Source: Cephalopachus bancanus (taxonomy: Eukaryota; Chordata; Mammalia; Primates; Tarsiidae). From it: a stretch of DNA of 64,000 bases. Below are positions 1 through 13,436 of this stretch, piece after piece. Each line of letters starts with the position of its first letter. Positions within the stretch are counted from its first letter, which is position 1. The notes beneath the pieces were generated by a model. It was not told the DNA's origin. It was given only the letters and a program-made list of their open reading frames with translations, and searched no databases. The stretch lies in contig JAPVLO010000019.1 in NCBI GenBank assembly GCA_027257055.1, forward strand, positions 11,427,001 to 11,491,000, given 5' to 3'. The position numbers and the translations under genes were made by a program.

Positions 1-2950
1 TACTCATACTTCCTTATATCTCTATTGTTTCTACACTCATTTTTAAAAATTTGCTATTGTTTAAAATTGAGTATTTGCAAATTTTCTCAAATGACAATTC
101 CCTCTGCAAAATTTCATCATCTTGTGGAAATCTTCTGCACAGGAAGACTGTGAAAAGATTACTTTAAGGCTCTTCTCTGGCTATTGGTTAATAATTTTCT
201 CTTTTTATCTTCAATGTTTTCAACAAAATGTTGTACCCTGAGGCTTTGCTCATTGCTTATCTGCTCACTAGAATTGAAAAGAAAATATATATTCCAAGGA
301 AAGGAAGCAGTGAGTGGGTAGGCTGAGAGTGGGTGAGTAGGAGATGCATGCATTCATTCAGCACACACTTATTCAAGCTTCCATATGATCACTCTAAATG
401 AAATCATTTTCGGCAATCGCAATTTGAATCTACTTTCACTTATTATTAAAATCAAATGTCCTCTGTTTTATGTACTTGATCAAGAACAGAATATTCATTT
501 GTATTTTAAAAAGAATGAAACCCATATAACCATGGAGGAAAAGAGACTTACAAATTGATAATGAATTTGTAATCATTTGTTTTCTCTGGAATCCCCATTG
601 GATAGTTCAGTCTAATTGTATGCTACGTAATATAAAACACTAATTGGAAACACGGGGATATAAACTTTATTAATATTCTTGATTACAAAAATACCAAATA
701 ATGATTATAATGTGACTTTTAAAACCAACATAACCTGGTTTTGATTTAATTTGTGAATTGTTAAACATTTGATTTAATTCCCAGTCATTCCAATACAACA
801 ATGCACTGATATTGATTGAACTTAAAAGAAAAATCACTGTAAGGTGATTATAGATTTCCTTAGGAGTGTAAGATGAACAACACTATGCTAGTAAAAATAA
901 TTTTATACTATTGAATTTTTCTGAAAATACAAACAAGCCAATTGTAAGGACAGAATGCAATCTAGTAAGTATACTTGGGGAAATAGCTCTTAAGTCAGAA
1001 TTAATAACTAGAGAATTATGGCTGAGAGCAGAGAGTCAATTAATATATATAATGATGAAAATATCTTTAATCTTAAAAGCATAGCAAAACTGAAGTGGCT
1101 GAAGAAACCAAGCTCTAGGGTAAGTCTATAGTAAATCATAAGAAACAGGTGTAACCCATTACACAACTACAGGCAAGACTTTAGCCTAGCATCAAACTCC
1201 TAAGAAAAGTTTCAATGGTCAAAATACAGTTAAATTGCAAAAACTCCTTGCAGTAAAGTAGAAAAAAATAGCACTTTCTAAAAAAAGAAAATAAACAATT
1301 TCCCAATGGCCTAAAATTTACTCCATGTGATAACACTACCTAAAATAACAACAAAAAACCCTGAAGTACTCAACAAACCTATCAGACACTGCTTGCCCAA
1401 ATAACGCTTTTCAGAGTGTGGGGTCCAATACTCTCTGGAATACAATGAATGTAAAAATTAGATAATGCTAATACGGTGCTAAGCAAGTGTTTGTTGAACC
1501 TGAGCCTAGATCCTGCATAAATAATTTCCTCTTTTAATTGACTCAGGTATTGTATTACTCTGTATTGTGTCTCACAGATATTGACATAGGGACACACAGT
1601 AGAAGACATTCAACCATTAGAAAACAAACATAAGTACAGTCATTTCCGGATAAACTAGAAACAAATATAGGACACACCACAAAAATACTTAGCACTTTAT
1701 GATGTCATTGACTTCTGGTGTTAGTGTGCTGTCTTGACATTACTTCTGGTCATGAAATTCCACTCACATAATCTCCTTAAGGGTGAAAATCAGTCTTATC
1801 CATTTGGCAATTTTTTTTTTACCTAACATTTTATTTGACATACAGTGGACTTATTTATTTTTGAAAAAGGGAAGAATTTAATAACAGAAAATTTGAGATC
1901 TTGCCATATGACTCAGAAGATTAGACAGATTTCAAATTATTGCTTTTGGTCTTATAACTCAGATTTGACTCTTTCAACTAAAACTTTTAATTTTTTTGAA
2001 ATTGGTTCATGTATGCATGATCATTACTTCACGTGTAAAACAAGGGTTTAAAATGCATATTTTATGGAAAAATTAGTTTATTCTGTAAAATCCTCTAATG
2101 TTTTATGTATTTTCAAAATATCAGTGACAATATTATATTAAATATCAATCATTTATTGGGCTTTATGTTGTTCCCTGGGGTGATATATATGAGAACTATC
2201 ACATTAATAAATTATGTGAAAAATAATACTTTTTAAATTACTGAGAAATTGATTAGTGGGTAGAAATGATTACCAATGTAAATGTTAAAATATCCCTACC
2301 TTTCATGATTTACAAATTTTTAACTTAAAATGTAGCAGTGTGATAAAATTATATTCACAAATATATTGATCCTCCATATTGATACAATATATAATGGTAT
2401 CGAGATATGCATTTCATATTTACACATATGTATATCAGTGTTTATATTCTTGAGAAGCACAAAAACTTCCTTTAGAAAATTATTTGGCCTCTTCATCACT
2501 GGATAAGGAGGAATTGATATTATTTACACCAATAAGAATAGTAGATATGCATAAAGTTTAAATAATGAGTCAGCAATTTGTTTCTCATACTCTTCATGAT
2601 AAAAGATTGATCATGTGTGTCAATTACATATATACACAAACACACAGACGTTAACGGTAGACTATTCTGTTTGACATCACACAGATCTACATTCTAAATA
2701 GCTTCTATTTTAAAAATATATATAATAGTAAGTACATTTAGAAGGGGGTAACACAATTTCAGAAGAGGTTCGTTAATAAACAATGTTTTAACAAGGTTCT
2801 ACTTTTCTTGCAGGTGCTTTTTAAGAAATATATGATATCAGAGACATTTTTTCTTATTTGGAGGAAGAAGTAGACAGCAATTTACTGACCCCAAATAATT
2901 TCATTGCAGTGAAGTCCTGTGAGGGAGAATTGTGATCCCTGCTTTCTTAT
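1..2950. other. Intronic sequence, nothing recognised
   Basis: AT-rich, mostly unique-looking sequence. The short open frames inside it have no family resemblance and no splice-site context. I see no young repeat here. Confidence 0.6.
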
Positions 2951-2954
2951 GCAC

Positions 2955-3115
2955 TTGCCTCCAGTCACTTAAGAAGATTGGTGTTATTAAAATCCCAATT
3001 ACATTAAAAGAAATTAAGATTCAGAGAGGTTTAGCATTGCGTCAAGTATCTTAGAAAAATCAAGGGCAGTTGAGGAACTCAGAGCATCTGACTCCAAATG
3101 TCGTGCTCTTATCTC
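2955..3115 (-). repeat. MIR SINE remnant
   Basis: Contains the degraded MIR core in antisense (AGATTCAGAGAGGTTTAGC, then a region ending in GTGCTCTTATCTC). It is an ancient mammalian tRNA-derived SINE, strongly diverged. Confidence 0.6.
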
Positions 3116-3514
3116 ATTAGAAGCACTGCCCCACAGAAATTTCTAAGCCTTCAGGATTTACAAGTTACCAGATTGAACATATTAACTTATCTAAAAGAAG
3201 GGGTCATTCAGAAGTTACTGTGCCCTGCTATGGAGACTCAGAGAAAAGAAAGGCCAGAGGTAAACTTTGGAAGTTCAACCCAAGCTTCGTATGAGGCAGC
3301 ATTAGTCTTGGCTAGTGAATACAACAAGTGATTTCATCCTGATGACCCTAAACAGTGAATTCATTTTACCTTCACAGTTCTATGTCCATGGCCTTTAGGT
3401 AACTTTTTGAGTATGAGTTAGAAACAGTAGTAGATATTGAGTCTTCTGGTATCCAAGACAATTACATTTCTCATTTATTAATAGGTTTGCATTCTGAGTT
3501 TAATCATCAGTATC

Positions 3515-4067
3515 ATAAGAACTAGAAATTGACTTTCCATATGACCCAGCAATTCCCATATTGGGAATATACCTGGAGGAACTCAAATCATTCTACAAAA
3601 AGGATACCTGCACATGTGTGTTTGCTGCAGCTCTATTCACAATAGCAAAAATATGGAACCAACCATGCTACCCATCAAGTTGGAATGAATTAAAAAAAAG
3701 TTACATATACATACAATGGAACATTATACAGTCATAAAGAAAGACAAACATATGGACTTTGCAGCAACTTGAATGGATTTAGAGTCAATCTCATACTAAG
3801 TGAGCTATCACAGAAACAAAAATAAAGTACCATATGTTCTCACTCATAAGTGGATCTTGAACAATTATAATACTATAAGAAAGGGATTGGCAGCAGTGGG
3901 AAACTGCCAGAGGAGGAGGGGTGGGATTGGCAGCTTAGGGCAACTGCTAGGGGAGGGAGGAGCACACTTCATCAACAAGGGTACCTGCATAATCAATGTT
4001 TATATACCTAACCCTGATCTGTACCCCACATGTTTAAAATAAATAAATAAAAATAAGGCCAAAAAAA
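3515..4067 (+). mobile_element. 5'-truncated L1, ORF2 end plus 3' UTR
   Basis: The sequence starts in the last part of L1 ORF2 (GAACTAGAAATTGAC, then ATATGACCCAGCAATTCCC) and continues through the 3' UTR motif GGGATTGGCAGCAGTGGGAA to an A-rich tail. It is flanked by the direct repeat ATCAGTATC at 3506-3514 and 4068-4076, a typical target-site duplication. The 3' UTR with repeated GGATTGGCAG blocks is shared with the copies at 12.8, 42.0, 45.8 and 46.8 kb. It defines the main recent L1 lineage in this genome and is not the human L1PA type. Confidence 0.9.
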
Positions 4068-4686
4068 ATCAGTATCTTTTTTTTTTTTTTACCATAGGCA
4101 GGTACAACACACACATGCCAATGCAAAGACATACATAATAACATCAGCCTTACAAAGAATATTAAGTTAAGGCTGTTTCTTTTTTTTATACATTTCTATA
4201 ATAGCAGTCTGCAAAACCTGGTGCATCAATATCTGGGCTTCTAATCAATGCTATAATAAAATGTATGCTTGCAGGCAATGTCATATCCAAGTTACAAAAA
4301 CCATGTACATCTGCTACTAACATTTGAAATATTTATCAATGTTTCTAATCCAAAGATTTAATATGAAAATATACAATGATCTGTCACTTTTAGCTGGAAA
4401 AATCAGATTTGTTGGTTGAAAAGTGATATAAATGTGATATTATTTTGCTTGTTAAGTCTATACCATTTACCAGTAATATATAAGTGAAATCAATTAAAAT
4501 AATTGTATTACTGTTTTTAATAAGCAGCTGACAAGTGCTCCTGAGTGTCACTGTCATTCCATTCTTCTGACAGAAGTTATTAATCACTGAATATTATGTT
4601 TAGGATTAAGAGGGGTTAATCAGGAGGGTTGAAAATAAGAAAAAAATCCCCAAGAATTTAAGATGAACAAAACCCATATAAATTAT

Positions 4687-4973
4687 TTTTTTTTTTTTTT
4701 GAGTTGGAGTCTCACTCTGTCACCCAGACGAGTGCAGTGGCTGCTCCCGGCCACCGCAGTCTCAACCTGCTGGGCTTCAGCGATCCTTCCACCTCAAACT
4801 TCCAAATAGCTGGAACTACAGGTGTGCGCAACCACGCCCAGCTAATTTTTGATTTATTGTAGAGATGAGGTCTCACCAAGTTGCCCAGGCGGGTCTTGAA
4901 CCCGCGGGCTCAGGCAATCCACACCTCGGCCTCCCAAAGCACAGGATTACAGGCTGAGCCACTGAGCCCAGCT
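4687..4973 (-). mobile_element. Alu SINE, young lineage-specific subfamily
   Basis: Full dimeric Alu in antisense beginning with a poly(T) run. It is flanked by TAAATTAT at 4679-4686 and 4974-4981. It carries the diagnostic CTCAGCCTGTAATCC A-box region and the GCGGGTTCAAGACCCGC B-box region of the lineage-specific subfamily. Confidence 0.92.
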
Positions 4974-4981
4974 TAAATTAT

Positions 4982-6245
4982 CTTAAAAAACAGAAATATT
5001 TAGCAAGTTTTGTTCATAATTTTAGGAAAGTGTTTAAAAATCTTTCTATTTTCTAATTCCATTCATTTCTAGGCACTGAAGTATTAAAATGTGATATAAT
5101 GAGAAAAGTCATGTATATAAATTGCCCATCCATTTGAATACTGTCATTACTATTCACCTTTCTACTCTGCTTCTTTGTTTATTTTGGGATTTTAGCATCT
5201 TCAGCTCACTATTCCCATATTGAGAGATTTTCACTATGTGACACCTCATTAATTACATGACCTGTGTATCATATTTGGATCACTTGCATATTTGAAGTTT
5301 CTCTGATTTATTTTTCTGAATAAACTCTGTGGTTTATTATAGTTGTAAAACCTGTAAGCTCAGTACAATTTCTTTAATTATAGGAAAAATTTAAATTTTA
5401 GCTTATGAAATGAAGTATAACTAAAATGTTATTCTAGGTCTGTTATGTAAAACATTAAAAACAAATGTTCCAGTTACATAATCTGAAACTTTACCTGTTT
5501 TCTACCAACAACTTTAAAGGAGTATCTTTTCCTTCCTACCTATAAGTAGTCTTTAAGGAGATATTAATGCCAAATACCATTAACACTGAATTGTTCTGAG
5601 AGACCAGTGACCAGACAGAACTATTCCACAGCTACTGACCTTTTTCATAGAAATATAAATGTGGGCATGTTATACTCTTCCTATGTATTCAAAGAATCCT
5701 AGTATTTTTTTAAATAAGTAATCAGAAACCTGTGTTTGTTCCTCTTTTTCTCATAGGAATAAAGCCATACACCACTCAAATAAATTGACTTTTTCAACAT
5801 TTTTGATAATCATAAGGTAGTCATAAGTTCATGTCAGTTTGTAAATGAATACCTTCCTTGTTTATTAAGTAAAGATTTTGTCATTGGTGCTTTCTGTGAA
5901 CAACTATCACAAAACTCTTGGCATTGGTTTTTTTGATGCTGTTGATTTCAGTTTTTGAATTTCAGAGCCAACTGTTCTTTTCCACCTGCATTCTGCACAA
6001 AGTATGCAATTTGAGCATTACAGAGTATAAATTGGAAAAAATGAAAGGGAGCACAGCAAAGTCTGAAGTAGTGGCCCATGCTCAAAAATATCCTTTACAA
6101 TAAATAGTTTTTTGAAGTTATAGATGAGGAATAGTTTGTATAAGTACATTTTTGTAATTACAAACTTAAAAAAGACATTCAAATATGTACTAGGATGATT
6201 TTTAAAAATAAAAACAATGGATAACTAGTAAATGGACCATGTAAG

Positions 6246-6246
<1 letters not shown>
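4982..6246. other. Intronic sequence, nothing recognised
   Basis: AT-rich unique-looking DNA between an Alu and a TG microsatellite. No supported gene or repeat. Confidence 0.55.
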
Positions 6247-6284
<38 letters not shown>

Positions 6285-6296
6285 GTGTGTGTGTGT
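6247..6296. repeat. (TG)n microsatellite
   Basis: About 25 TG units with one TTG interruption, followed by an AGAAGA-rich purine stretch to about 6350. The open frames over it are pure repeat artefacts. Confidence 0.97.
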
Positions 6297-6349
6297 TTAT
6301 GAGAGAAAAGAAGAAGGAGAAGAAGGAAGAAAAGGAAGAGAGATTGAGA

Positions 6350-7597
6350 GAGAGTATGAAATAATGGATAAGCTTTGTGAAATAGCAAAACATTATAGAT
6401 TAAACAAGCATAACATTGTAGAATAAAGAAAAAGTAAGAATGTGAGAAGATATCTTTGTCTTGAGTCTAGTTGTTTAAATAGTCTTGATATGGGGCAAAA
6501 GAATCCTACTCAGATTTGGGCATTTAACCTGCCTGCATCTAATTTAAAAACATCATTTAAAGTACAAAAGAATACAAAAGTAGATATTAAACTTTAGATA
6601 TAAAAAGTTGTCTGTTTTCTGCACTTTTAAAACTTCTTCATGAGTCTCAATTTCTAACAATGATATTGAGATGGAGAAGAATAAGGAAGGGTGAATAAAC
6701 TAAACTTTTTTTCAATTAAAGTTAGCTCAGTCTTGCAGTTTAAAGTGGAAGCAAGTGAGAGCAAAGCATTAATCAACCAATTTATAGTTCAACTTTATAT
6801 CAGAGTCATTTCTTCTGTTGTGTCTGTGCTCAAGTAGTCATGTAGAATTTGGGATGGGGACTTATCATGTACATTTGGATCATTTTATTATCATTTAGAT
6901 TATTTCTGCTCTCCATGGTGATGGCTACTTTCGGTCTGGTTTCTGGATGTCCTATTGGCACTGGATATCATAGTTCACACTTGGTAAATTGTGTGAGTTA
7001 TGATTTTGACACAAACTAGGCAATGTGATTGCTCCTGTTGCTCACATAGCTCCATCATTATTATCATACAGTTTCTAAGTTCCCAGAAGTATTCTTTATT
7101 TAAAAGATTAAAGAATAAGATTAAAGGTTAAAGATGTTCCCTCTGTAAGGTCTGCAATAGAGTTACTTTCTCTAGGACCTCGGAAGTCCTATTGATGTCA
7201 TCAAAACTAATTTCCATTCTCTCAGGAGTGTATAAGAACCCCTACTTTTCTGTATAAATCTTTTTCTTTCTTATTAATAAAAAGCGCTATAGAAGAGACA
7301 ACGCAAATGTCCTTAATGAAATTAAGGAATTCAGTCATTAGGAAAGGATAGGGAGAGAAGGAGACAAGTTTTTTGCCAAGCAACCGCCAATTGAGAAACT
7401 TCTGGAGGCAGATCTGTGGGGTTCTTCAGCAGATATTATTTTATATGCCACTCTAGAACTCACAGATATCAGATGGTTGTGCTTTGTATTGATTTAAAAA
7501 TAGGAGGGAACACATTGATGGTATTCCCTAGGAAGACCATGTAAAGTGAGAGGAGGAACAATAAACCCAAAATCCTGAGAAAAATTTAAGAAGTCTG
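6350..7597. other. Intronic sequence, nothing recognised
   Basis: No recognisable exon, RNA gene or clear repeat. A short stretch near 7200-7280 resembles a poly(A)-signal region of an old LTR, but I cannot support that. Confidence 0.5.
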
Positions 7598-7947
7598 ACA
7601 AGAAAGACAAACAAATGGACTTCGCAGCAACTTGGATGGATTTAGAGTCTATTACACTCAGTGATCTATCACAGAAACAAAGAACGGAGTACCACATGTT
7701 CTCACTCAAAGAATACCCTGAACATTTGCCATAATACATTAAGAGATTGACAGTAATGGGATACTGCTGGGATGGGTGGGGGTGGGGGGTGGGCACAACA
7801 TCAATAAGGAACCTGATCTCAAACCAGGCAAAGTGAGGACCAAAGGGAGGCTCAAACTTTACCTGTACGATGACCAGATGACCACTTGTATGCCTAATCA
7901 TGAAATGAACCCCACATCTTTAAAACAAACAAATAAATAAAATAATA
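7598..7947 (+). mobile_element. 5'-truncated L1 3' end, older subfamily
   Basis: Ends of ORF2 (ACTTCGCAGCAACTTGGATGG, ATCTATCACAGAAACAAAG) are followed by a 3' UTR that differs from the main young type: it has GGGATGGGTGGGGGTGGGGG and an AAACCAGGCAAAGTGAGGAC block. The last block is shared with the copy at 55.0-55.7 kb. It ends in an AAACAAACAAATAAATAA tail. The open frame of 135 residues on the opposite strand is an artefact of this element. Confidence 0.85.
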
Positions 7948-10900
7948 CTGATAAAAAGAAAACCATGAGTAATCTAGAACTCAGCGAAAGTCCATAGGAA
8001 ACACTGTAGAGAAATTTAGGTTATCCAATCAGAGGAGGTCTTTCAAGTATATGTAATATGACTCAATGCAGTGCACAATGCTTTTCATTCAAAGCCTGGT
8101 CCTTATTCCTGTGACTTACAGGAGAAAATTTTGTGTGATCAATGTTTTCTTCTAATAAAATATTACTTCATTACTTGCTGATAACATTACAAATTTTTAT
8201 CTTTTCCTTTAAATTTATATATTATCAAACCGTGTCTTGGTGTTTATTTTTTTATTAGAAAAACTACGAATATTAACATCTACTATGAAATATTTTTTAT
8301 GACTGAATATTACCTGTCTGCTATAAACTTCAATCTGTCTTGGATCTCTTTATTTCTGTTTTAAAAACTCATTATTTATAGACTGCGTGTCTGATACCAG
8401 ATGTCTTTATCTCTTTTCTCTTTACTATCTTTGTCTTTCCCATTGTTTCCCAGATTTTTAAAGTTGTTGCCACGGTTTATTCTCTGTATCACTCATTTTA
8501 TTTTTCTGCAATAACATTTGTATTTTTTAGTGTATCCAATCTGATCACATTTTCGGTTTCTGTTTATTTACCTTGTTTAATTTCATAATGTTCTTATTTT
8601 GGTGATCATTTACCATATATGTTACATTATTCCTTTTTATTTTTTTATTGAGAACAGTAAGCAATTGTTTGTAAGATGTTCTGCTTTGTAAAGTAACTAC
8701 ATTATCTCATAAAAATAATTTTTATTCTTATAGATAGTAAACTGTTCTCTTGCAAGATAAAATTTTTGCCTATCCCCATGTTGAATTTGGGGGTTTTTCT
8801 TATTCATGAGCAAATACTTATCTGTATAGTTGTCTGGGCTGTCTTGGCTGTCTTTTATGATTATTTTGTTATTGTAAACTTTATCTTTTCACAGTGATAT
8901 CAAGAAAATCAAGTGATAGTAACGTTCTGGTAGATATTGAACATGTGCTACCTCCTCTTTCTTGTACCTTATGCCCCATTTATATCCCCTGTAATACAGA
9001 GATTATTTGTTTATCATCAGGGGACAAGGACACTCTTGGAAAAAATTAGATTTCTTGAATAAGAAAAAAATAAAATAAAATTTATGTGCAAATGACTTTT
9101 TAAGATAGTATCAAAAAGGAATCCTGAAGCAAGTGAAAACTTTACAGAGACACTTTAACCAAAATGTTCTACCCTATACTAATATTTGACCTTAAAAGTG
9201 TAAAGTATGTCCATTCTGTCACTTGGAACACAGTCGCTATTTATAGACAGGTTACCTTTCACTTTTCTGAGTTAGGGCCATTTAGGAAATAGGTGGAGGA
9301 TTCTATTGAACACCTTTGGCATTTCTGGCATGTAGTTGTAAAAGCTATTACATCACCTCTCTTAATTAATTAGGATAATTGTAGAAACATTTTCAGTGTT
9401 TTGATTTATGTGCTTTCATTTGTATTACTTTGGGTTGCTGTTATAGGTTTTTAATTTGATGTTTTTCATGAATAATTTTTTTTTGAAAATTTGGAGCCGT
9501 CACTTTTAGATTTCTCTGCTAAGGCTGTTACTTGTTAATATCATAAAAATATCCAATGATATTATTAAAATTATTTTACAAGTGAAGGAGACTGACACAT
9601 AGAGATTAAAAAACATATTAAGTTCACAAGCTAGATTTAGCACAAGCAACTGAGCACAAGTATAAATCCAAAAACGGAGTTTTCACGCATTATATTATGT
9701 TGACTACTTCTGCTTTAATCTGTCCGTTCTGCTTATAGATTTTATTTTAAAAAGTTGCACCATTATACATATATATAATATACTTATCTAAGTATTCTGA
9801 TGTATTGTTTTTAAATACAACTAAAAATGTAATTATATGAGTATTTCAGAAAGCATTGGTTTCTTGCTCCCAATCCTATACTTAGTGTGATTATACAGTT
9901 TGATTTATTTCAGTCTTTCTATATTCAAATATCTCATAGAAACTGTTTCAAGTATGTTTTATAATCTATTATTCAACTATCAAAATTGTGCTGCATAATA
10001 ATTGCAGTCTGGACATTTTTAAGTATCCTGTGTTTCTGTTGAATTCTTAAAACATGCCAAAGTATGTTTCACCAAAGTAATTATAGAATGATAGGGTAAA
10101 AACAGAGTCTAGATTGCCACCAACATTATCCTATGAATGTAATTAAAAAAAAACAAAACAATTCACTTACAAGTTCCAGAGACTCAAAAACTATTGTGTA
10201 ATGAAACCAGATCCACATCCTTACTTGTCCATGATGCTGTGATCACTGAGGATAAGTTTGTCAAGGGCATATTTAGGTTTAATCACAAAAGGCATTCACT
10301 GAAAAAATTGAAGAATCACAGAACGTAGCCATCTTAGCTAAGAACACACTTACCTAAGATGCAAATGCAATAATTCAGAATAATTATGCAAATATGGTAA
10401 ATATTTCTCATTTAAATGATGTCTTTAATTTATACTAGAAATTAATGCCTAACATGTATATCAGTCTTGGACTCTACCCAGTGATTGTCCTTTGTTTATA
10501 TCCTTTTATGTTTCTACTATATCCATGAACCCTAAAATTTTCCAAAACACTTTCTTGTGTAATCTATTTTATAATCCTTTCTAAAACTTTTGGCTACATT
10601 GTCTGCCTTGTTATTATGTCATTTTCCATTTCCTCATTTTGAGCCCATGTCTGAAAGGCGGTTTTGCCTGTTCTCATTAGTTTGTTGATGTGCACATATT
10701 CACCATATTACCTAAACCTGAAACTATGGGGAAATACAGAACTGTCAAAGCAAGGGCTACACATTTAAATTTAGATGAAGCTTTGAACAAAGAAACCTTT
10801 TGACATTTCCAAAAAGCAGGGGTATGTCAAGTACTCAAGTTTAACCTACAAATATCTAGGCCTGACCTGGCTTCAGAGAAGTATGGATTAGTTCTATACT

Positions 10901-12424
10901 ACAACCACTATCCATGTGAGGATAAGGTTGACAGTACACACTCATCTCAGGATAGATGGGATGTACAGGTATGGTTGACAAAGTGGGCCTTGGATTCCTT
11001 TGGATTACAAAAATTTTTTTAAATCAATTACGACTACAGTTTCAAAATTAAACTCAAAAAGTTAAAAAAAAGTATTGGTAGTATAGAAAAAAGAGCAAAT
11101 CAAACCATTGTGACCACTGTGATAGAATAAATAGAGATCACCCAAATGAGAGTAAATGTCAGTTATATAATAATTCAACATTTACTTCAAAAAGAAATCA
11201 GTCACTATCACTGGAGTATGGCCGAGACCCAAAGCCAGGCAGAGGAGCAGAAAGTCTTAATAATGAAAAAATGTCTTAATATACTATCATTTCAAGTTGT
11301 GGACATGGGGAACAAGGGGAAGCTGGGAGTGGGCAAATTAGAAGTAAGAACTTATAGGCGATTGGTTAGAGTGTCTTTTTTTTTTTGCTTGTTTGTTTGG
11401 TTCTGAGTTGGAAGTTGGGGCAAAAAGCGGAAAAGCTGGCAGTCATTAACAAGGTCTTGACACTTCTGAGCCAATTGTTACAGAGGTTGTGAGTCATAGT
11501 TCCATTATGTCACAGATGACCTGCCTATTGTCCATTAGTGTATTTAGTTTCTCAACTGGTGATTTTTAACTAATTTTAAATGTCAATTTAGAGATTATAA
11601 ACATTTCTCAATTTAAGACTCTAAATCTAGACATATAAAATGGAGTTTAATTTTTAAAAATCTTTCTACTTTAAGAACATTGAACCATTACTATCAGGCT
11701 ACTTAGAGCTGGCAAGATACAGTCTTTAAAGGTATGATCCCTATATAAGATAAAAATAAATGAATGAATACATAATCTTAGATCTTGACTAAGAGGAGAT
11801 AATAATAGTAACTCTTTTGTTGGTTTTTTAGGAGTAATGCTTTAACATGTAAATAAACACATTAGCTATAATTATGGCTTATAATTGCTGTAATTATGTA
11901 TTTTATTTTTTAATTGTGTTACTTCTATAACTAAAGTGAAGTAATTCCTCATTATAGTTATCCACCCAAAAAAAGAACTGTACTGGACAATTTTGAATAA
12001 AAAGTTATGGTCCCAACCATCTACAATATTACATGATTCTGCCCATCTATGACACTTGATGGGAAAATATAAACAGAGTAATTAAAGGTACCATTTAAAA
12101 AAAATCAAAAGTTGCTTTCAGGAAAACTAAAGTCATTTATCAATATTTATTGATTTTTGAATAAATATATTCAAACTAACAGGAATTGTCTCAGACTATG
12201 TTTACTTAACAAACAGAATTTGTATTTAACGCTAATAGCAATTGTTCATTTATATTTGGTTGTCAAATATTCTGTTAGGCAAAAATAGGTAAATACTTCT
12301 GATTAGATCTAAGCAAATATTTTTCACTAATTATTTTCCACAAGTATGTCATTATGATAATTTTGATATATTAATTACTAAGTATATAATTATGCTTTAG
12401 TTATAAATTGGGGTTGATGTATGT
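7948..12424. other. Intronic sequence, mostly unrecognised
   Basis: About 4.5 kb of AT-rich DNA. The T-rich part 8330-8900 may be an old antisense LINE fragment, but no diagnostic motif convinced me. 11140-11500 is somewhat GC-richer and also unassigned. No coding signature. Confidence 0.5.
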
Positions 12425-12770
12425 GTGTGTTTTTAAGTTTCTTGTTTTGCTGTATTCTCTATTGATTCTGTGCTCTGCCTTTCTCTTGGGAAGTGTGTGG
12501 TCATTCTTTTTTTTCTTTCTTCTGTGTTTAATACCTTTTTTTTTTCCTTGAGTTGGAGTCTCACTCTGTCGCCTAGACCAGAGTGCAGTGGCCACTCCCG
12601 GCCACCGCAGCCTTGCCCTGCTGGGCTCCGGCGATCCTTCCGCCTCAGCCTTGTTTAATACCTTTTTAAGTGTCTCCTATAGAGCTGTTCTGGAAGCTGT
12701 ATAATCTCTTAGGGATTGGATGTCTAGGAAGGATTTTAATTCTCCATCACTGATGAAGCTGAGTTAAGTA
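12425..12770 (-). mobile_element. Inverted 5' part of an L1 insertion
   Basis: TCTCCTATAGAGCTGTTCTG followed by TTTTAATTCTCCATCACTGA reads like antisense L1 ORF2. It directly abuts a sense-oriented L1 3' end starting at about 12771. Opposite orientation of two L1 pieces at one junction is the usual outcome of twin priming. A truncated Alu is nested inside (12541-12651). The left boundary is approximate. Confidence 0.55.
12541..12651 (-). mobile_element. 5'-truncated Alu (right-arm part only)
   Basis: Only about 110 bp of the Alu 3' portion is present, antisense. It is flanked by a perfect 16-bp direct repeat TGTTTAATACCTTTTT at 12525-12540 and 12652-12667. The truncation is therefore original, produced at insertion, and not a later deletion. 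Confidence 0.93.
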
Positions 12771-13436
12771 AGAATGGCCATCATTAATGAAACAAACAAC
12801 AACAGCGAAGACGTGGAGAAAAAGGAACGCTTCTACACTGCTGGTGGGAATGCAAGCTAGTGCAACCTCTTTGGAAGACAGTGTGGCGATTTCTGAAAGA
12901 ACTAGAAATTGACATTACATATGACCCAGCAATTCCCATATTGGGAATATACCCAGAGGAACTCAAATTCTTCTACAAAAAAGATACCTACACATATATG
13001 TTTGTTGCAGCTCTATTCACAATAGCAAAAACATGAACCAACCATGCTGCCCATTGAAGCTGGACTGGATAAAAAAATTGTGGTACATATACACAATGGA
13101 ATATTATGCAGCCATTTGAAGAAGGACAGATATATGGACTTCGCAGCAACTTGGATGGATTTAGAGTCTACCATACTCAGTGATCTATCACAGAAACAAA
13201 GAACAGAGTACCATATGTTCTCACTCATAAGTGGATCTTGAACAATTATAATACCATAAGAAAGGGATTGGCAGCAGTGGGAAACTGTCGGGGGTGGCTG
13301 GGATTCGCAGTTGAGGGAAACTTCTAGGGGAGGAGGTGCATACCTCATCAACAAAGGTAGTTGCATAGCCAATGTTTGTATACCTAACCCTGAATTGTAA
13401 CCTATATCCTTATAATAAAAAAAAAAGAAAAGAAAA
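12771..13436 (+). mobile_element. L1 3' part, ORF2 end plus 3' UTR
   Basis: Begins with AAGAATGGCCATCATTAATG, passes the conserved ORF2 C-terminal region (ACTGCTGGTGGGAATGCAAG, GACCCAGCAATTCCCATATT) and the GGATTGGCAG-type 3' UTR, and ends in an A-rich tail near 13436. Frameshifts and stops interrupt ORF2, so it is a dead copy. Confidence 0.9.

Noticed and set aside
6232..6426. Frames of Cys-Val or His-Thr repeats over TG arrays (also at 23.85 and 40.7 kb)
   Set aside because: Pure microsatellite translation.
7494..7901. 135-residue minus-strand frame
   Set aside because: Antisense of an L1 3' end, like the similar frames at 13.0, 46.6, 47.0, 54.9 and 55.4 kb.
11146..11406. 86-residue plus-strand frame
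   Set aside because: No homology, no splice signals, ends in a T-rich run; treated as chance.
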